Source of the DNA: Aliidongia dinghuensis
GTDB lineage: Bacteria; Pseudomonadota; Alphaproteobacteria; ATCC43930; CGMCC-115725
Length of the DNA stretch: 64,000 bases
Assembly: GCF_014643535.1 (NCBI RefSeq)
Contig: NZ_BMJQ01000008.1
Location: forward strand, 186,001-250,000
Direction of reading: 5' to 3'
In this document: positions 1 through 8,056 of the stretch, piece after piece
Layout of the letters: every line of letters begins with the position of its first letter
Position numbering within the stretch: the stretch's first letter is position 1
Position numbers and translations under genes: made by a program
Notes under the pieces: model-generated
Seen by the model: the letters and a program-made list of their open reading frames with translations, nothing else
Told to the model about the DNA's origin: nothing
The model's database searches: none

Positions 1-488
1 CCACTTGAGCCACTGCCGCTTGGGGCCCCTTGCCAGGATAGCAGCAGGGCGCCCACGAGAATCGCTGCAGCGCCCATAAGAATGCGGCGGTCGGCGTTCT
101 CGTGGAATGCGAGCCAGGCGATGCCCATGGTCGCAAGGCCTTCGAGATTGAGCAGCAGGGCCGCGCTCGACGCCGGCGTGGTGCTGAGGCCGACCATCAG
201 CAACACGGGGCCGATGGCGCCGCCGGCGACGACCACGGCTGCGAGCCAGGGCAGGTCTGCCCGGGTGAGAGATGTTTCCGGCGGGGCGATGCCGAGCGAG
301 CGTCGTCCGAAATGCACGAACGCGAGCCCGGCCCCGGACCCGAGATAGAGCAGTCCGGCCAGCAGCCACGGATCGACCGCGCCGAGCAGCAGCTTTGCGA
401 GCGGCGTGCTGGCGCCGAACAGGACCGCCGAGCCGAGCGCCAACGGCGCGCCGGGCCAAGCGAGGGGGCCGTGGCTAGTCTTCGTCAT
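1..488 (-). CDS. DMT/EamA-family transporter, C-terminus cut by window edge
   Basis: Reading the minus strand from the ATG at 488 gives an open frame that runs off the left edge (162 codons seen). It opens MTKTSHGPLAWPGAPLALG and then alternates hydrophobic helices with short polar loops. A stretch reading PLAKLLLGAVDPWLLAGLLYLGS is typical of the first EamA repeat, and a later one (SSALLLNLEGLATMGIAWL) resembles the helix 4-5 region of the family. EamA proteins are inner-membrane exporters of metabolites or amino acids with ten helices in two repeats; only the first repeat is visible here. The substrate cannot be told. The frame has no stop inside the window. Confidence 0.8.
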   Translation of the reverse strand, partial: MTKTSHGPLAWPGAPLALGSAVLFGASTPLAKLLLGAVDPWLLAGLLYLGSGAGLAFVHFGRRSLGIAPPETSLTRADLPWLAAVVVAGGAIGPVLLMVGLSTTPASSAALLLNLEGLATMGIAWLAFHENADRRILMGAAAILVGALLLSWQGAPSGSGSS

Positions 489-708
489 CGCTCGACTATG
501 CCCTGGGCGGCAGGGATGTCGCGATGGGTTTTGTCGTTCGATTGGAGTCTTCTTGACCCCACGCGCCATCGTTCTGGAGCAGAGAGTGAACCGGCGCGAT
601 GGTGATCCCGTGGCGACCCTGGTGCGGTTCGGTGGCGGGACGCAGGCCGCTCAGGTGGTGCTCCGGGCAGCGCGCGGCCCTGCGAAGCGCAGCATTCGGC
701 AAATAAAT

Positions 709-737
709 GGCCGCCGTCCGATCTGCAGGCGGCGGCC
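709..737 (-). terminator. Probable rho-independent terminator after the small secreted protein gene
   Basis: GGCCGCCG (709-716) and CGGCGGCC (730-737) form a perfect 8-bp GC stem with a 13-nt loop. Reading the minus strand, the stem is followed by ATTTATTTG, a modest T-rich tail. It lies 23 bp past the stop of the minus-strand gene at 761-946. Confidence 0.5.
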
Positions 738-760
738 GACAGAAATGACTTGCTGTGAGA

Positions 761-946
761 TCAGCCTTTGGACTGCGGGTTTGCAGTCTTGGGCTGTCCG
801 CTCTGCGGCGCGGCTGTCGGGCTCGGCTGGGATCCGGAAGCCGCCGTTTGATCGGAACCGGAAGCTGCCGATTGCGAGTTATTGCCGCAAGCAAGTGCGG
901 GGCCGATGGCCAAGAGCAGAGCCGCGATCAGAACAAGGATGCGCAT
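761..946 (-). CDS. Small putative secreted protein, 61 aa
   Basis: The frame from the ATG at 946 encodes 61 residues: a short basic start (MR), a hydrophobic stretch (ILVLIAALLLAIGPALA) and then a low-complexity polar tail rich in S, Q, P and A. This is the layout of an exported peptide. Cleavage after ALA, just before Cys20, would suit signal peptidase I; a lipoprotein is possible but the lipobox is not canonical (Ala at -3). A GGAG-like site precedes this ATG. Upstream ATGs in the same frame would put a polar stretch before the signal and are less likely. A terminator-like hairpin follows. No family is recognised and no function is proposed. Confidence 0.5.
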   Translation of the reverse strand: MRILVLIAALLLAIGPALACGNNSQSAASGSDQTAASGSQPSPTAAPQSGQPKTANPQSKG

Positions 947-1007
947 GGATACGCTCCATTCGTGATGGTGCCCACGGCTCAGAGCTTCTACCGTCCCGCC
1001 GCATGCG

Positions 1008-2021
1008 TCAATGGCCGTGCGGATCACCAGCGGGCGGATACAGCGGGTCGGCGCTTTCCACACGATCGACGTCGCCCGACCTCCGCGCAATTGTCTCATG
1101 GCGCGGCACGTCATCGCCCCGATATTTGATGTGCTCGATGAACGCCCGGAGCTTCGGCAGCACTTGGGGCTTGCCTGGGTGGTATAGAAAAACCCCCGGC
1201 GTCGTGACGGCGAAGGGGGCCAGCAGCACTTGCAGCCGGCCGTCGGCGATCGGCGCTTGGGCGAGGGGGCACGGCACCTGGGCCAGCCCCAGGCCCTGCA
1301 TCGTGGCCCCGAGCAGTGTCGGATAGTCGTGAGCGATCAGCGGCCCCGAGACGATCGCCTCGACCGTCTTGTTGCCGTCGATAAAGTGCCAGGGTGCGAT
1401 CGACCCGTCTGAGCGGCGCCGGCGCAGGCAGGCGTGGCTGCGCAGATCGTCGATGCGCTCCGGCCGCTGCCGCCGACGGAGATAATCGGGGCTGCCGACG
1501 ACCAGGAGCGGGAACGGCGGCGTCAGCCGCACGACGACCATGTCGGGCGCGATGAACTGGCCCAAGCGGATGCCGGCGTCGAAGCCGCCTGCCGCAAGAT
1601 CCACCATCTCGTCGCTCGCGGCGATCTCCAGCTCGATCTCGGGATAGGCCTGGCAGAAGGAGGCGATCACCGGCTCCAGCACCAGCGGGACGACCGCTCT
1701 GGGAACGGCGAGGCGCAGGAGCCCGGCGGGGCGTTGCCCGAGGTCGCGTGCGACCTCGCTGGCGGCGACGAGCTCGTCAAAGGCAGGGGCGGCACGTTCG
1801 AGGAAGCGCTGGCCCGCCTCGGTCAGGCCGACGCTGCGCGTGGTGCGCGTGAGCAGTGCCGCGCCGATCCGTGCTTCGAGCGCCCGCACGGCCTGGCTGA
1901 CGGCCGATGGCGTCACGCCGAGCGCCGCCGCGGCACGGCGGAAGCTGCGGTGCTTGGCCACCACGAGAAACGTCTCGACGCCCTCGAGCGCGCCCTGTCG
2001 GACTGTGAAGTTCTGCTTCAT
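1008..2021 (-). CDS. LysR-family transcriptional regulator
   Basis: The 337-aa product begins with a LysR winged helix-turn-helix (about residues 12-75, including RSFRRAAAALGVTPSAVSQA) followed by the periplasmic-binding-like effector domain. The last 30 or so residues (after FIEHIKYRG) form an arginine-rich tail beyond the usual end of the family. It is transcribed away from a SAM-dependent methyltransferase gene with 132 bp between them, the classical LysR arrangement in which the regulator controls the divergent gene. Two short inverted repeats in that gap are candidate sites. Family membership is clear; the effector is unknown. Confidence 0.9.
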   Translation of the reverse strand: MKQNFTVRQGALEGVETFLVVAKHRSFRRAAAALGVTPSAVSQAVRALEARIGAALLTRTTRSVGLTEAGQRFLERAAPAFDELVAASEVARDLGQRPAGLLRLAVPRAVVPLVLEPVIASFCQAYPEIELEIAASDEMVDLAAGGFDAGIRLGQFIAPDMVVVRLTPPFPLLVVGSPDYLRRRQRPERIDDLRSHACLRRRRSDGSIAPWHFIDGNKTVEAIVSGPLIAHDYPTLLGATMQGLGLAQVPCPLAQAPIADGRLQVLLAPFAVTTPGVFLYHPGKPQVLPKLRAFIEHIKYRGDDVPRHETIARRSGDVDRVESADPLYPPAGDPHGH

Positions 2022-2024
2022 AGC

Positions 2025-2084
2025 CTATCGACATTATCGCGGATAGCCGTGCGCCGGAAGCGGGCCTATATGTGGCTTTCATAT
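2025..2084. promoter_or_regulatory. Divergent promoter region with two short inverted repeats
   Basis: CTATC (2025-2029) pairs with GATAG (2042-2046), and ATATG (2068-2072) pairs with CATAT (2080-2084). Both lie between the LysR gene and the divergent methyltransferase gene, where a LysR protein would bind. They are only 5-bp arms, so the assignment is tentative. Confidence 0.3.
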
Positions 2085-2153
2085 TAGAAGTATCATCGAT
2101 CTGACGCCCCGAAACCCGCGACGATCACCCGAACCCTTGAGAGGAACCGAGGC

Positions 2154-2987
2154 ATGACTGATGTTCTTGCTGGCGTGCGCGACCACTACCGAGCGACAGG
2201 CCTGACCGAGCGGCTGAAGGCGGCGCTCGCGACGTTTGGCGCGGAGGACCAGCGGCTCACGCCGGAGCAACTGGGCACTCTCGACCAGTTTCACACCCGC
2301 GGGCTCGCCGCGACTGCCGACCTTGCCAAGCTCGCCGGGATCACCGCCGCCATGTCGGTGCTGGATGTCGGCTCCGGCGTCGGCGGGCCGGCCCGCTTTC
2401 TGGCGGCGACCTATGGCTGCCGGGTGACGGGAGTCGACCTCAGCGAGCCGTTCGTCGATGCCGCGCGCTACCTGACCGAGCGCACGGGACAGAGCGGGCA
2501 GGTGTCGTTCGAGACCGGCAGTGCGCTGGAGCTGCCCTTCGACGATGGTCGCTTCGACATCGTGTTGCTGCAGCATGTCGCGATGAACATCGCCGACCGG
2601 GCGCGGCTCTATCGCGAGATCCGGCGCGTGCTGACGTCAGGTGGCCGGTTTGCCACTTTCGACGTCGTGATGAACGGCGGCGAGCCGCATTATCCCGTCC
2701 CCTGGGCGCGCACGCCGGCGACGAGCTTTCTCTTGACCGCCGACGCCACGCGCGAAGCGATCGAAGCTGCCGGTTTCCGCACGCTGGCCTCGCAGGACGA
2801 CACCGAGACCGGCAAAACCTGGTTCTCCGCGCTGCGGGCATCAGGGCCGCCGCCGTCGCCCAATCTCGGCGTGGTGATGGGTCCGGACTTTCCGCAGCTC
2901 GCTGCCAATCTGGGGCGAAATCTCCTGGAAGGACGGCTCGGCATTCTGACCGCCGTGTTCGAGGCCGGCTCGGCCAACATCGGATAG
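2154..2987 (+). CDS. Class I SAM-dependent methyltransferase
   Basis: The 277-aa protein has the Rossmann-type SAM-binding motif I (VLDVGSGVGGPARFLA, about residues 63-78), an acidic residue ending strand 2 (VTGVDLSEPF), and a post-motif DIVLLQHVAMNI, as in UbiE/sterol-type methyltransferases. A strong Shine-Dalgarno (GAGGAACCGAGGC) precedes the ATG. The next gene, a small membrane protein, starts 9 bp downstream and an MFS transporter follows, so the three probably form one transcript controlled by the divergent LysR protein. The methyl acceptor cannot be inferred. Confidence 0.88.
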   Translation: MTDVLAGVRDHYRATGLTERLKAALATFGAEDQRLTPEQLGTLDQFHTRGLAATADLAKLAGITAAMSVLDVGSGVGGPARFLAATYGCRVTGVDLSEPFVDAARYLTERTGQSGQVSFETGSALELPFDDGRFDIVLLQHVAMNIADRARLYREIRRVLTSGGRFATFDVVMNGGEPHYPVPWARTPATSFLLTADATREAIEAAGFRTLASQDDTETGKTWFSALRASGPPPSPNLGVVMGPDFPQLAANLGRNLLEGRLGILTAVFEAGSANIG

Positions 2988-2996
2988 GAGGTCAAG

Positions 2997-3536
2997 ATGT
3001 CCCCGGCACTCATCTTCCAGATCCATCTCGTTCTGGGCTACGTCCCGTGGCTGCTTTGCTTCGGCGCATATATCTGGCCGAGGCTCAAGGCGATGGATCG
3101 GGTCGAGGCGCAACGCGCCATCGCCACGCTGCACAGCTTCCGCTTCTTCGGGCTCGTCTTCATCATTCCGGGCGTCGTCGGCCCCAATCTGCCGACCGAC
3201 TTCGCCGCATTCGCCGCCTACGCTGACTTCGCAACCGGATTGCTGGCCATGCTGGCGCTGCTGACGGTACGGACACGTTCGCTCTTTTGGCCGTTGGTCG
3301 TCGCCTTCAATCTCGCAGGCGCGGTCGACATCATCGTCGACTATTATCACGGCAGCCAAGCGGGCCTTCCGGCGCTGGCGGGGGAGCTGGGCGCCACCTA
3401 CGCGATCCCGATCGTCTATGTGCCCCTGCTGATGATCACGCACGTCGCCGCGTTCTATCTACTGGTCCGTCGAGAGACCCAGGCGGCTCGCACTCTCCCC
3501 GGTGGTACGGCTGCTGCCGACGGTATCTCAGGCTGA
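2997..3536 (+). CDS. Small integral membrane protein, function unknown
   Basis: A 179-aa hydrophobic protein with four likely membrane segments: LIFQIHLVLGYVPWLLCFGAY, a segment at FGLVFIIPGVVG, one in ATGLLAMLALLTV continuing through FWPLVVAFNLAGAV, and IPIVYVPLLMITHVAAFYLL at the end. The ATG is preceded by AGGAGG at ideal spacing, and the gene lies 9 bp after the methyltransferase. I do not recognise the family. Its place between a methyltransferase and an MFS permease suggests a linked membrane role, but nothing more specific. Confidence 0.75.
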   Translation: MSPALIFQIHLVLGYVPWLLCFGAYIWPRLKAMDRVEAQRAIATLHSFRFFGLVFIIPGVVGPNLPTDFAAFAAYADFATGLLAMLALLTVRTRSLFWPLVVAFNLAGAVDIIVDYYHGSQAGLPALAGELGATYAIPIVYVPLLMITHVAAFYLLVRRETQAARTLPGGTAAADGISG

Positions 3537-3562
3537 TCCGAGGGCGGATGGAGGCTGGTCCG

Positions 3563-4840
3563 ATGCACGCAAACGACCGCAACCGCGCTTGGATCATGGT
3601 CGTGCTGCTGTTCATTTTCATGGTGATCAATTTCGCCGACAAGGCGGTGATCGGGATTGCCGCCGTCCCAATCATGCAGGAGCTGGGACTCGGCCCGCGC
3701 CAGTTCGGGCTGGTCGGGTCCAGCTTCTTCCTGCTGTTCGCGGTCTCGTCGGTCGCGACCGGCTTCCTAGTCAACCGGGTAGAGACGCGCTGGGTGCTGC
3801 TGGCGATGGGCTGCATCTGGGCGCTGACCCAGTTTCCGATGATCGGCTCGGTCGGGTTCGAAACCCTCGTGGCCTGTCGTATCGCGCTCGGGACCGGCGA
3901 AGGTCCCGCAGGACCGGTGGCGCTGCATGCCATCTACAAATGGTTTCCGAACGAACTTCGCACCCTTCCGACCGCCGTCATCGTGCAAGGCGGTGCGGTC
4001 GGCGTCCTGGTGGCGCTGCCGCTGCTCAACTGGGTCGTCGTGCGTTGGACCTGGCATTGGGCCTTCGGCTCTCTCGGGCTAGCCGGCCTCGTTTGGTGCG
4101 CGTTGTGGCTCGTCTTCGGCCGCGAAGGGGCGTTGGGGAACGGAGAGGCAGAGGAGGCGGCACAATCACCCTCACGGGTCGGCTATGCCCAATTGCTGCT
4201 GAGCCCCACGATCCTGGCTTGCTGGGCGGCGGCGTTCGGCGCCAACTGGGTCCTGTCGCTGGCGCTCTCGTGGCAAGGCGCCTACCTGATCAAGGGGCTT
4301 GGCTTTGCACAAGGCTCGATCGGGTTCCTGGGAGCGCTGCCGGCCAGCAGCAGCGCGGTCGCGATGCTTGCAGCCGGCTGGTATTCGCAACGTCTGCTGT
4401 CGCGCGGCGTATCGAGCAGACTGGCGCGCGGCATCCTCGGCGGCTTGAGCGTCGTCCTTGGCGGCGCCGCCCTCACGATGTTGCCGTACGTTCCGGGCAC
4501 CCCCGCCAAGATTGCCCTGACGACGCTCGGGGTGGCGCTGCCTTCGGTGATCTACGTCATCGGCAACGCCGTCGTCGGTGAAATCACCCCGCCGGCGCAA
4601 CGCGGCGCGTTGCTCGCGATCGGCACCGCCGTCGCGAGCACAGCCGGTCTGCTCGCACCCTATATCATGGGTAGTGTTGTCGAGAGCGCTGCGACGCCGC
4701 TTGACGGGTTCAATACCGGCTTCTTCATGTGCGGCGTCATCATGCTGGTGGGCGGCGCCATCGCCATGGCGTTCGTGAACCCCGAGCGCGAAGCCAAGCG
4801 GTGGTCGGGACGCCTGCAGCCGCTCACCGCGACCCTATGA
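3563..4840 (+). CDS. MFS transporter
   Basis: This 425-aa protein shows 12 hydrophobic segments, an N-terminal MVVLLFIFMVINFADKAVIG typical of the anion:cation symporter branch of the major facilitator superfamily, and a central cytoplasmic loop around residues 190-215. I start it at ATG 3563 because GGAGG lies 8-9 bp upstream; a longer reading frame extends back into the preceding gene but lacks such a site, and its extra residues are polar and arginine-rich. Members of this branch import organic acids or export small molecules; the substrate is not evident. It is the last gene of the methyltransferase cluster and converges on an epoxide hydrolase gene. Confidence 0.85.
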   Translation: MHANDRNRAWIMVVLLFIFMVINFADKAVIGIAAVPIMQELGLGPRQFGLVGSSFFLLFAVSSVATGFLVNRVETRWVLLAMGCIWALTQFPMIGSVGFETLVACRIALGTGEGPAGPVALHAIYKWFPNELRTLPTAVIVQGGAVGVLVALPLLNWVVVRWTWHWAFGSLGLAGLVWCALWLVFGREGALGNGEAEEAAQSPSRVGYAQLLLSPTILACWAAAFGANWVLSLALSWQGAYLIKGLGFAQGSIGFLGALPASSSAVAMLAAGWYSQRLLSRGVSSRLARGILGGLSVVLGGAALTMLPYVPGTPAKIALTTLGVALPSVIYVIGNAVVGEITPPAQRGALLAIGTAVASTAGLLAPYIMGSVVESAATPLDGFNTGFFMCGVIMLVGGAIAMAFVNPEREAKRWSGRLQPLTATL

Positions 4841-4856
4841 GAGGGCGGCGAGCCGA

Positions 4857-4892
4857 CCCAATCCCCGCTTTTCGCCCAATCCCAGCTTTTCG
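4857..4892. repeat. Tandem repeat, two 18-bp units, between convergent genes
   Basis: Two adjacent 18-bp copies (CCCAATCCCCGCTTTTCG, then the same with one base changed) fill the gap between the MFS stop codon and the epoxide hydrolase stop codon at 4893. The second copy abuts that stop exactly. Confidence 0.85.
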
Positions 4893-6203
4893 CTACGTGC
4901 GGAGCGACCTCAGGCCCGCGCGGACCTCTTCGGCAAAGAGCTTCGGCTGTTCCCAGGCGGCATAGTGCCCGCCTTCGGCGACCTCGTTGTAATAGACGAG
5001 CTTGTGGTACGACTTCTCGGCCCAGCTCTTCGGCGCCTGGTAGTTCTCGCCGGGAAACACGCTCACGGCCGCCGGAATGTCGATGTTCTGGGCGTTGTAG
5101 ATGCTGAACTTGTTTTCCCAATAGAAGCGAGCCGAAGAGACGGCCGTGTTCGTCAGCCAGTAGAGCGTGATGTCGTCGAGCACGTCGTCGCGCGTCAAGG
5201 CGCCTGCGGTGTGTCCGTTCACCGTGTGGCCGGCGAGCGCCGAGGTGAACGAGGCCGCCGGCTGGGCGTAGCCGTCGCCGTGGTCGATGATCCAGGCCGC
5301 GAGGCCGACGGGGGAGTCTGCGAGCCCGTAAAGCGTCTGCGGGCGCGTCGCCATCATCTGCGCATAGGCGCGCCGCTTGCCGAACGCGAGCTGGAGCTCC
5401 TCATATGCGCGCTTTTCATCCGGCGAAAAGTCGGCGCGTGGCGGATCGCCGGCCTGGAGCGCCTTGGCAACGTCAGGAGGAATGGTTCCGGGCAGATTGA
5501 CGTGGATGCCCAGCAGCTCCGGTGGGGCCTGCAGCGCCATCACTTCCGTGATGATGGCCCCCAGATCGCCACCCTGGGCGGCAAAGCGCGTATAGCCGAG
5601 ACGCTTCATCAGCACGACCCAAGCCTTTGCCGTGCGGGCCGGGTCCCAGCCGGTCGTGGTCGGCTTGCCCGAGAAGCCGAAGCCCGGGATCGACGGTATT
5701 ACCAGGTGGAACGCGTCCGCGGCGCTACCGCCGTGGGCCGTGGGGTTGGTCAGCGGATCGATGATCTTCAGTTGCTCGATGACCGAGCCGGGCCAGCCGT
5801 GCGTCACGATGAGCGGCAGCGCGTTCTCGTGCTTCGAGCGGACGTGGATGAAATGGATATCGAGCCCGTTGATCTCGGTGATGAACTGCGGGAGCGCGTT
5901 CAGCCGCGCCTCGGCCTTGCGCCAGTCGTATTGGGTCGCCCAATAGTGCGTGAGGTCCTGCATCACCTTGAGCTGGACGCCCTGCGAATCATCCGGGACC
6001 GTTTCCCGGTCGGGCCAGCGGGTCGCGGCCAGGCGCCGGCGCAGATCGTCGAGTGCGGCCTGCGGAACGTGGACGTGAAAGGGGCGGATGGCGCTGCCGT
6101 CGGTCGCGGCGCGCACGCCCGCCGGAATGAGGCTCGAGGCGCCCACGGCCGCCATGCCGGCGAGCACGCTGCGTCGGGTGAAGGACGTTGATCCGATAAG
6201 CAT
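4893..6203 (-). CDS. Tat-exported epoxide hydrolase (EHN + alpha/beta hydrolase)
   Basis: The 436-aa protein begins MLIGSTSFTRRSVLAG, a twin-arginine signal, and then has the epoxide hydrolase N-terminal domain (FHVHVPQAALDDLRRRL, about residues 42-58, with ATRWPD). The alpha/beta hydrolase core follows: the HGWPGS oxyanion motif, the nucleophile elbow QGGDLGA with Asp as nucleophile, and a late catalytic His in EGGHYAAWEQP. Such enzymes open epoxides to diols; the Tat signal places this one in the periplasm. I chose ATG 6203 because it starts the Tat signal and has a purine-rich upstream site; a longer frame back to 6395 is unlikely. It lies downstream of an isochorismatase-like gene but is separated from it by a terminator-like hairpin. 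Confidence 0.88.
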   Translation of the reverse strand: MLIGSTSFTRRSVLAGMAAVGASSLIPAGVRAATDGSAIRPFHVHVPQAALDDLRRRLAATRWPDRETVPDDSQGVQLKVMQDLTHYWATQYDWRKAEARLNALPQFITEINGLDIHFIHVRSKHENALPLIVTHGWPGSVIEQLKIIDPLTNPTAHGGSAADAFHLVIPSIPGFGFSGKPTTTGWDPARTAKAWVVLMKRLGYTRFAAQGGDLGAIITEVMALQAPPELLGIHVNLPGTIPPDVAKALQAGDPPRADFSPDEKRAYEELQLAFGKRRAYAQMMATRPQTLYGLADSPVGLAAWIIDHGDGYAQPAASFTSALAGHTVNGHTAGALTRDDVLDDITLYWLTNTAVSSARFYWENKFSIYNAQNIDIPAAVSVFPGENYQAPKSWAEKSYHKLVYYNEVAEGGHYAAWEQPKLFAEEVRAGLRSLRT

Positions 6204-6288
6204 GGCGTTTTCTCTTTCGAGGCGGGAAATGTCGGTAGCTGCATATGGCGCGCCCGACGTATTCCGCACGTGTCCCGATCGGCCGAAA

Positions 6289-6334
6289 TTGTATCGAAGT
6301 GCCGTTGCAACCCGGCCAATACAGTCGGATACAA
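6289..6334. promoter_or_regulatory. Widely spaced inverted repeat upstream of the epoxide hydrolase gene
   Basis: TTGTATC (6289-6295) and GATACAA (6328-6334) are perfect 7-bp inverted arms separated by 32 bp, lying 86-131 bp upstream of the epoxide hydrolase start. They could be paired operator half-sites. No regulator is assigned. Confidence 0.35.
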
Positions 6335-6340
6335 ATGAGC

Positions 6341-6367
6341 GGCACGGCGTGCTTCTCACGCCGTGCC
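6341..6367 (-). terminator. Strong hairpin after the cysteine hydrolase gene
   Basis: GGCACGGCGTG (6341-6351) and CACGCCGTGCC (6357-6367) form a perfect 11-bp stem with a 5-nt loop (CTTCT). It begins 5 bp past the stop of the minus-strand gene at 6373. The following minus-strand sequence (GGGCTCATTTGTATCC-like) has only a weak T tract, so it may stop or merely attenuate transcription into the epoxide hydrolase gene. Confidence 0.6.
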
Positions 6368-6372
6368 GGGCA

Positions 6373-6999
6373 TCAGCCCTGCGGCAGGGCCGCAATCAGT
6401 TCGGCGGTCGTCAGGATGGCGTGGGCGAAAGTGGGGCCGTTCAGCTCATGCGCGGCATGCATCATTTCCGGCTTGAGGGCTGCCGTGGCGTCGCGCACCA
6501 GGGTCACGTGATATCCCAGCTCCATGGCGAAGCGGGCGGTCGATTCGATGCAGGTGTTGGCGAGCAGTCCGACCACGATCACGTGAGTGATGCCCTGCTG
6601 CTTGAGGCGCATATCGAGGTCGGTGTTGGCGAAGCCGCTTTGCCCCCAGTGTTCCTGGGCAACGATGTCACCCGGCTTCGGTGCGAAGTCGGGGTGCCAG
6701 TCGCCGCCCCATTCGCCGCGCGCGAAGGCGTGGGTCTGCATGATGCGCCGCTGCGACGGGCTCGGATGGTCCCAATGCTCGTAGTCGCCCGGTTCCCACC
6801 GATGGTGCGGGACGATGGCCACCTGGATGCCCGCCGCGCGGACGGCTGCGTCCAGCCGGCGCAGGTTGTCGATCAGCCCGATGTCGTCGGCGACCGGCTT
6901 GATCAGCGGGAAGACCTTCCCGCCCTCGGACAGGAAGTCGTTGTACGGGTCGACCAGGAGGAAGGCGGTTCCTTCACGGGGGTAGGTGGTCTCGGTCAT
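6373..6999 (-). CDS. Isochorismatase-family cysteine hydrolase
   Basis: A 208-aa cysteine hydrolase with LLVDPYNDF (general-acid Asp, near residue 17) and the cysteine motif GLLANTCIEST. The position where the family usually has the catalytic Lys (as in xTKHxxSAF) reads AQEHWGQSGF here, so the Lys appears replaced by Glu. ANTDLD and RDATAA motifs downstream match the family well. AGGAGATGACCG precedes the ATG. It is divergent from an HxlR regulator with a clean palindrome between them, so induction by that regulator is likely. Members hydrolyse amides or C-O bonds of small molecules; the substrate is unknown. Confidence 0.85.
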   Translation of the reverse strand: MTETTYPREGTAFLLVDPYNDFLSEGGKVFPLIKPVADDIGLIDNLRRLDAAVRAAGIQVAIVPHHRWEPGDYEHWDHPSPSQRRIMQTHAFARGEWGGDWHPDFAPKPGDIVAQEHWGQSGFANTDLDMRLKQQGITHVIVVGLLANTCIESTARFAMELGYHVTLVRDATAALKPEMMHAAHELNGPTFAHAILTTAELIAALPQG

Positions 7000-7061
7000 C
7001 GGTCATCTCCTAGAGCCGCAACGCGGGCCGTTGCGTCGGCGTCAGCGGCACTCCATATTTG

Positions 7062-7076
7062 CTATGAAAATCATAG
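7062..7076. promoter_or_regulatory. Palindromic operator between cysteine hydrolase and HxlR genes
   Basis: CTATGA-AAA-TCATAG is a perfect palindrome. On the minus strand it fills most of the 17-bp gap between a TTGATA (-35-like, 7077-7082) and AATATG (weak -10-like), where a repressor would block the hydrolase promoter. A further CTATG at 7087-7091 overlaps the HxlR start codon, so the regulator probably controls itself too. Confidence 0.6.
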
Positions 7077-7088
7077 TATCAAGTACCT

Positions 7089-7607
7089 ATGAAAAAGAAA
7101 GTGACGATGAGCGAGAACGATTCTGTTGCCGACACCCTGTGCCCGGTCTTCCGCGCCGAGACGATCGTGGGCGACCGCTGGACAGTGCTGATCCTGCGCG
7201 AGCTGTTCATGCGCAATCATCGCTTCGAGGAGATCCAGGCCCAGACCGGGGCCACGCCGCAAATGATCGCGACGCGCCTCAAAAGGCTGGAGGCGGACGG
7301 GCTCGTCGAGCGGCGCGCCTACAGCAAGCGGCCGCCGCGGCACGAGTATCACCTGACGGCGAAGGGCGAGGCCTTCTATCCCGTGGTACTGGCGCTGCGC
7401 GCCTGGGGCGAGACCTGGTGCAAGGCGCCGGAGGAAGGCCGCGCCGTCCACTACACCCACCGAACCTGCGGTGGGGCGGCAGGGCTCGGCCCCGTCTGTG
7501 AAAGCTGCGGCGAGCCGCTCAGTCGCGCGGATCTGATCGCCGAGCTCAATCCCGCCTATAAGGCCGAGCGCGAAGCACGGTGGGAGGTGTTCAAGGCCAG
7601 CCGGTGA
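7089..7607 (+). CDS. HxlR-family winged-helix regulator
   Basis: The 172-aa protein has the HxlR (DUF24) winged helix: CPVFRAETIVGDRWTVLILREL at the start, with Cys18 at the position used for redox or electrophile sensing in some members, and the recognition region ATPQMIATRLKRLEADGL with a wing ending RPPRHEYHLTAKG. The C-terminal third adds a CGG...CESCG cysteine cluster that could bind a metal. The start could be ATG 7089, which overlaps an operator half-site and has no visible ribosome site, or ATG 7107, preceded by a GAAAG-like sequence. It is divergent from the cysteine hydrolase gene, its likely target. Confidence 0.88.
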   Translation: MKKKVTMSENDSVADTLCPVFRAETIVGDRWTVLILRELFMRNHRFEEIQAQTGATPQMIATRLKRLEADGLVERRAYSKRPPRHEYHLTAKGEAFYPVVLALRAWGETWCKAPEEGRAVHYTHRTCGGAAGLGPVCESCGEPLSRADLIAELNPAYKAEREARWEVFKASR

Positions 7608-7648
7608 TCGCGGTGGTGGAAGAGGACGATCGGTCAGCCCAGTAGACG

Positions 7649-8056
7649 CTATGCTGCGCCCGCGAATGGATTGACGATCCGCAAGCCCTCGTCGAGCGCC
7701 ATGCCGTGCTGCATGTCCTCGGACCATAGCGTGTCGCAGCCGGCATGCAGGGCTGACGCGACGATCATGGCGTCGTAGACGGAAAAACCGTATCGCTCGG
7801 CCAGCGCCAGCCCCGTGTCGTGCGTTCCGGGCGTCAGGGGATGGACCGTCAGCAGGCGGCGCAGGATCGCGAGGAACATGCGCGTGTCGGCCCACGGCAT
7901 CTGCATCTTGCGCCGCGCGAGCTGGGTGAGTTCGTTCAGCACCTGCACGCTGATGGCACCGCCGACGGCGATCACCTGCTCCGCCCGGTCGGCTTTCACC
8001 GGATCGGCAGAGGCGAGATAGACCAGGACATTGGTATCGAAGAAGCTACCGGGCAT
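7649..8056 (-). CDS. vapC: VapC-like PIN-domain toxin
   Basis: The 135-aa protein is a PIN-domain ribonuclease. It has the first acidic motif FFDTNVLVYLAS (Asp7), a mid-protein LNELTQL carrying the conserved Glu, and the third acidic cluster YGFSVYDAMIVASA, then W-SEDM near the end. VapC toxins cleave RNA, often initiator tRNA. The ATG at 8056 overlaps the end of the antitoxin gene by 11 bp, which is the usual coupling in VapBC operons. A much longer reading frame in this phase back to 8557 crosses the antitoxin gene and is not the real start. Confidence 0.9.
   Translation of the reverse strand: MPGSFFDTNVLVYLASADPVKADRAEQVIAVGGAISVQVLNELTQLARRKMQMPWADTRMFLAILRRLLTVHPLTPGTHDTGLALAERYGFSVYDAMIVASALHAGCDTLWSEDMQHGMALDEGLRIVNPFAGAA

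Noticed and set aside
489..760. A coding region between the DMT and small secreted protein genes
   Set aside because: Frames present are arginine-rich and overlap both neighbours; only the terminator hairpin is supportable.
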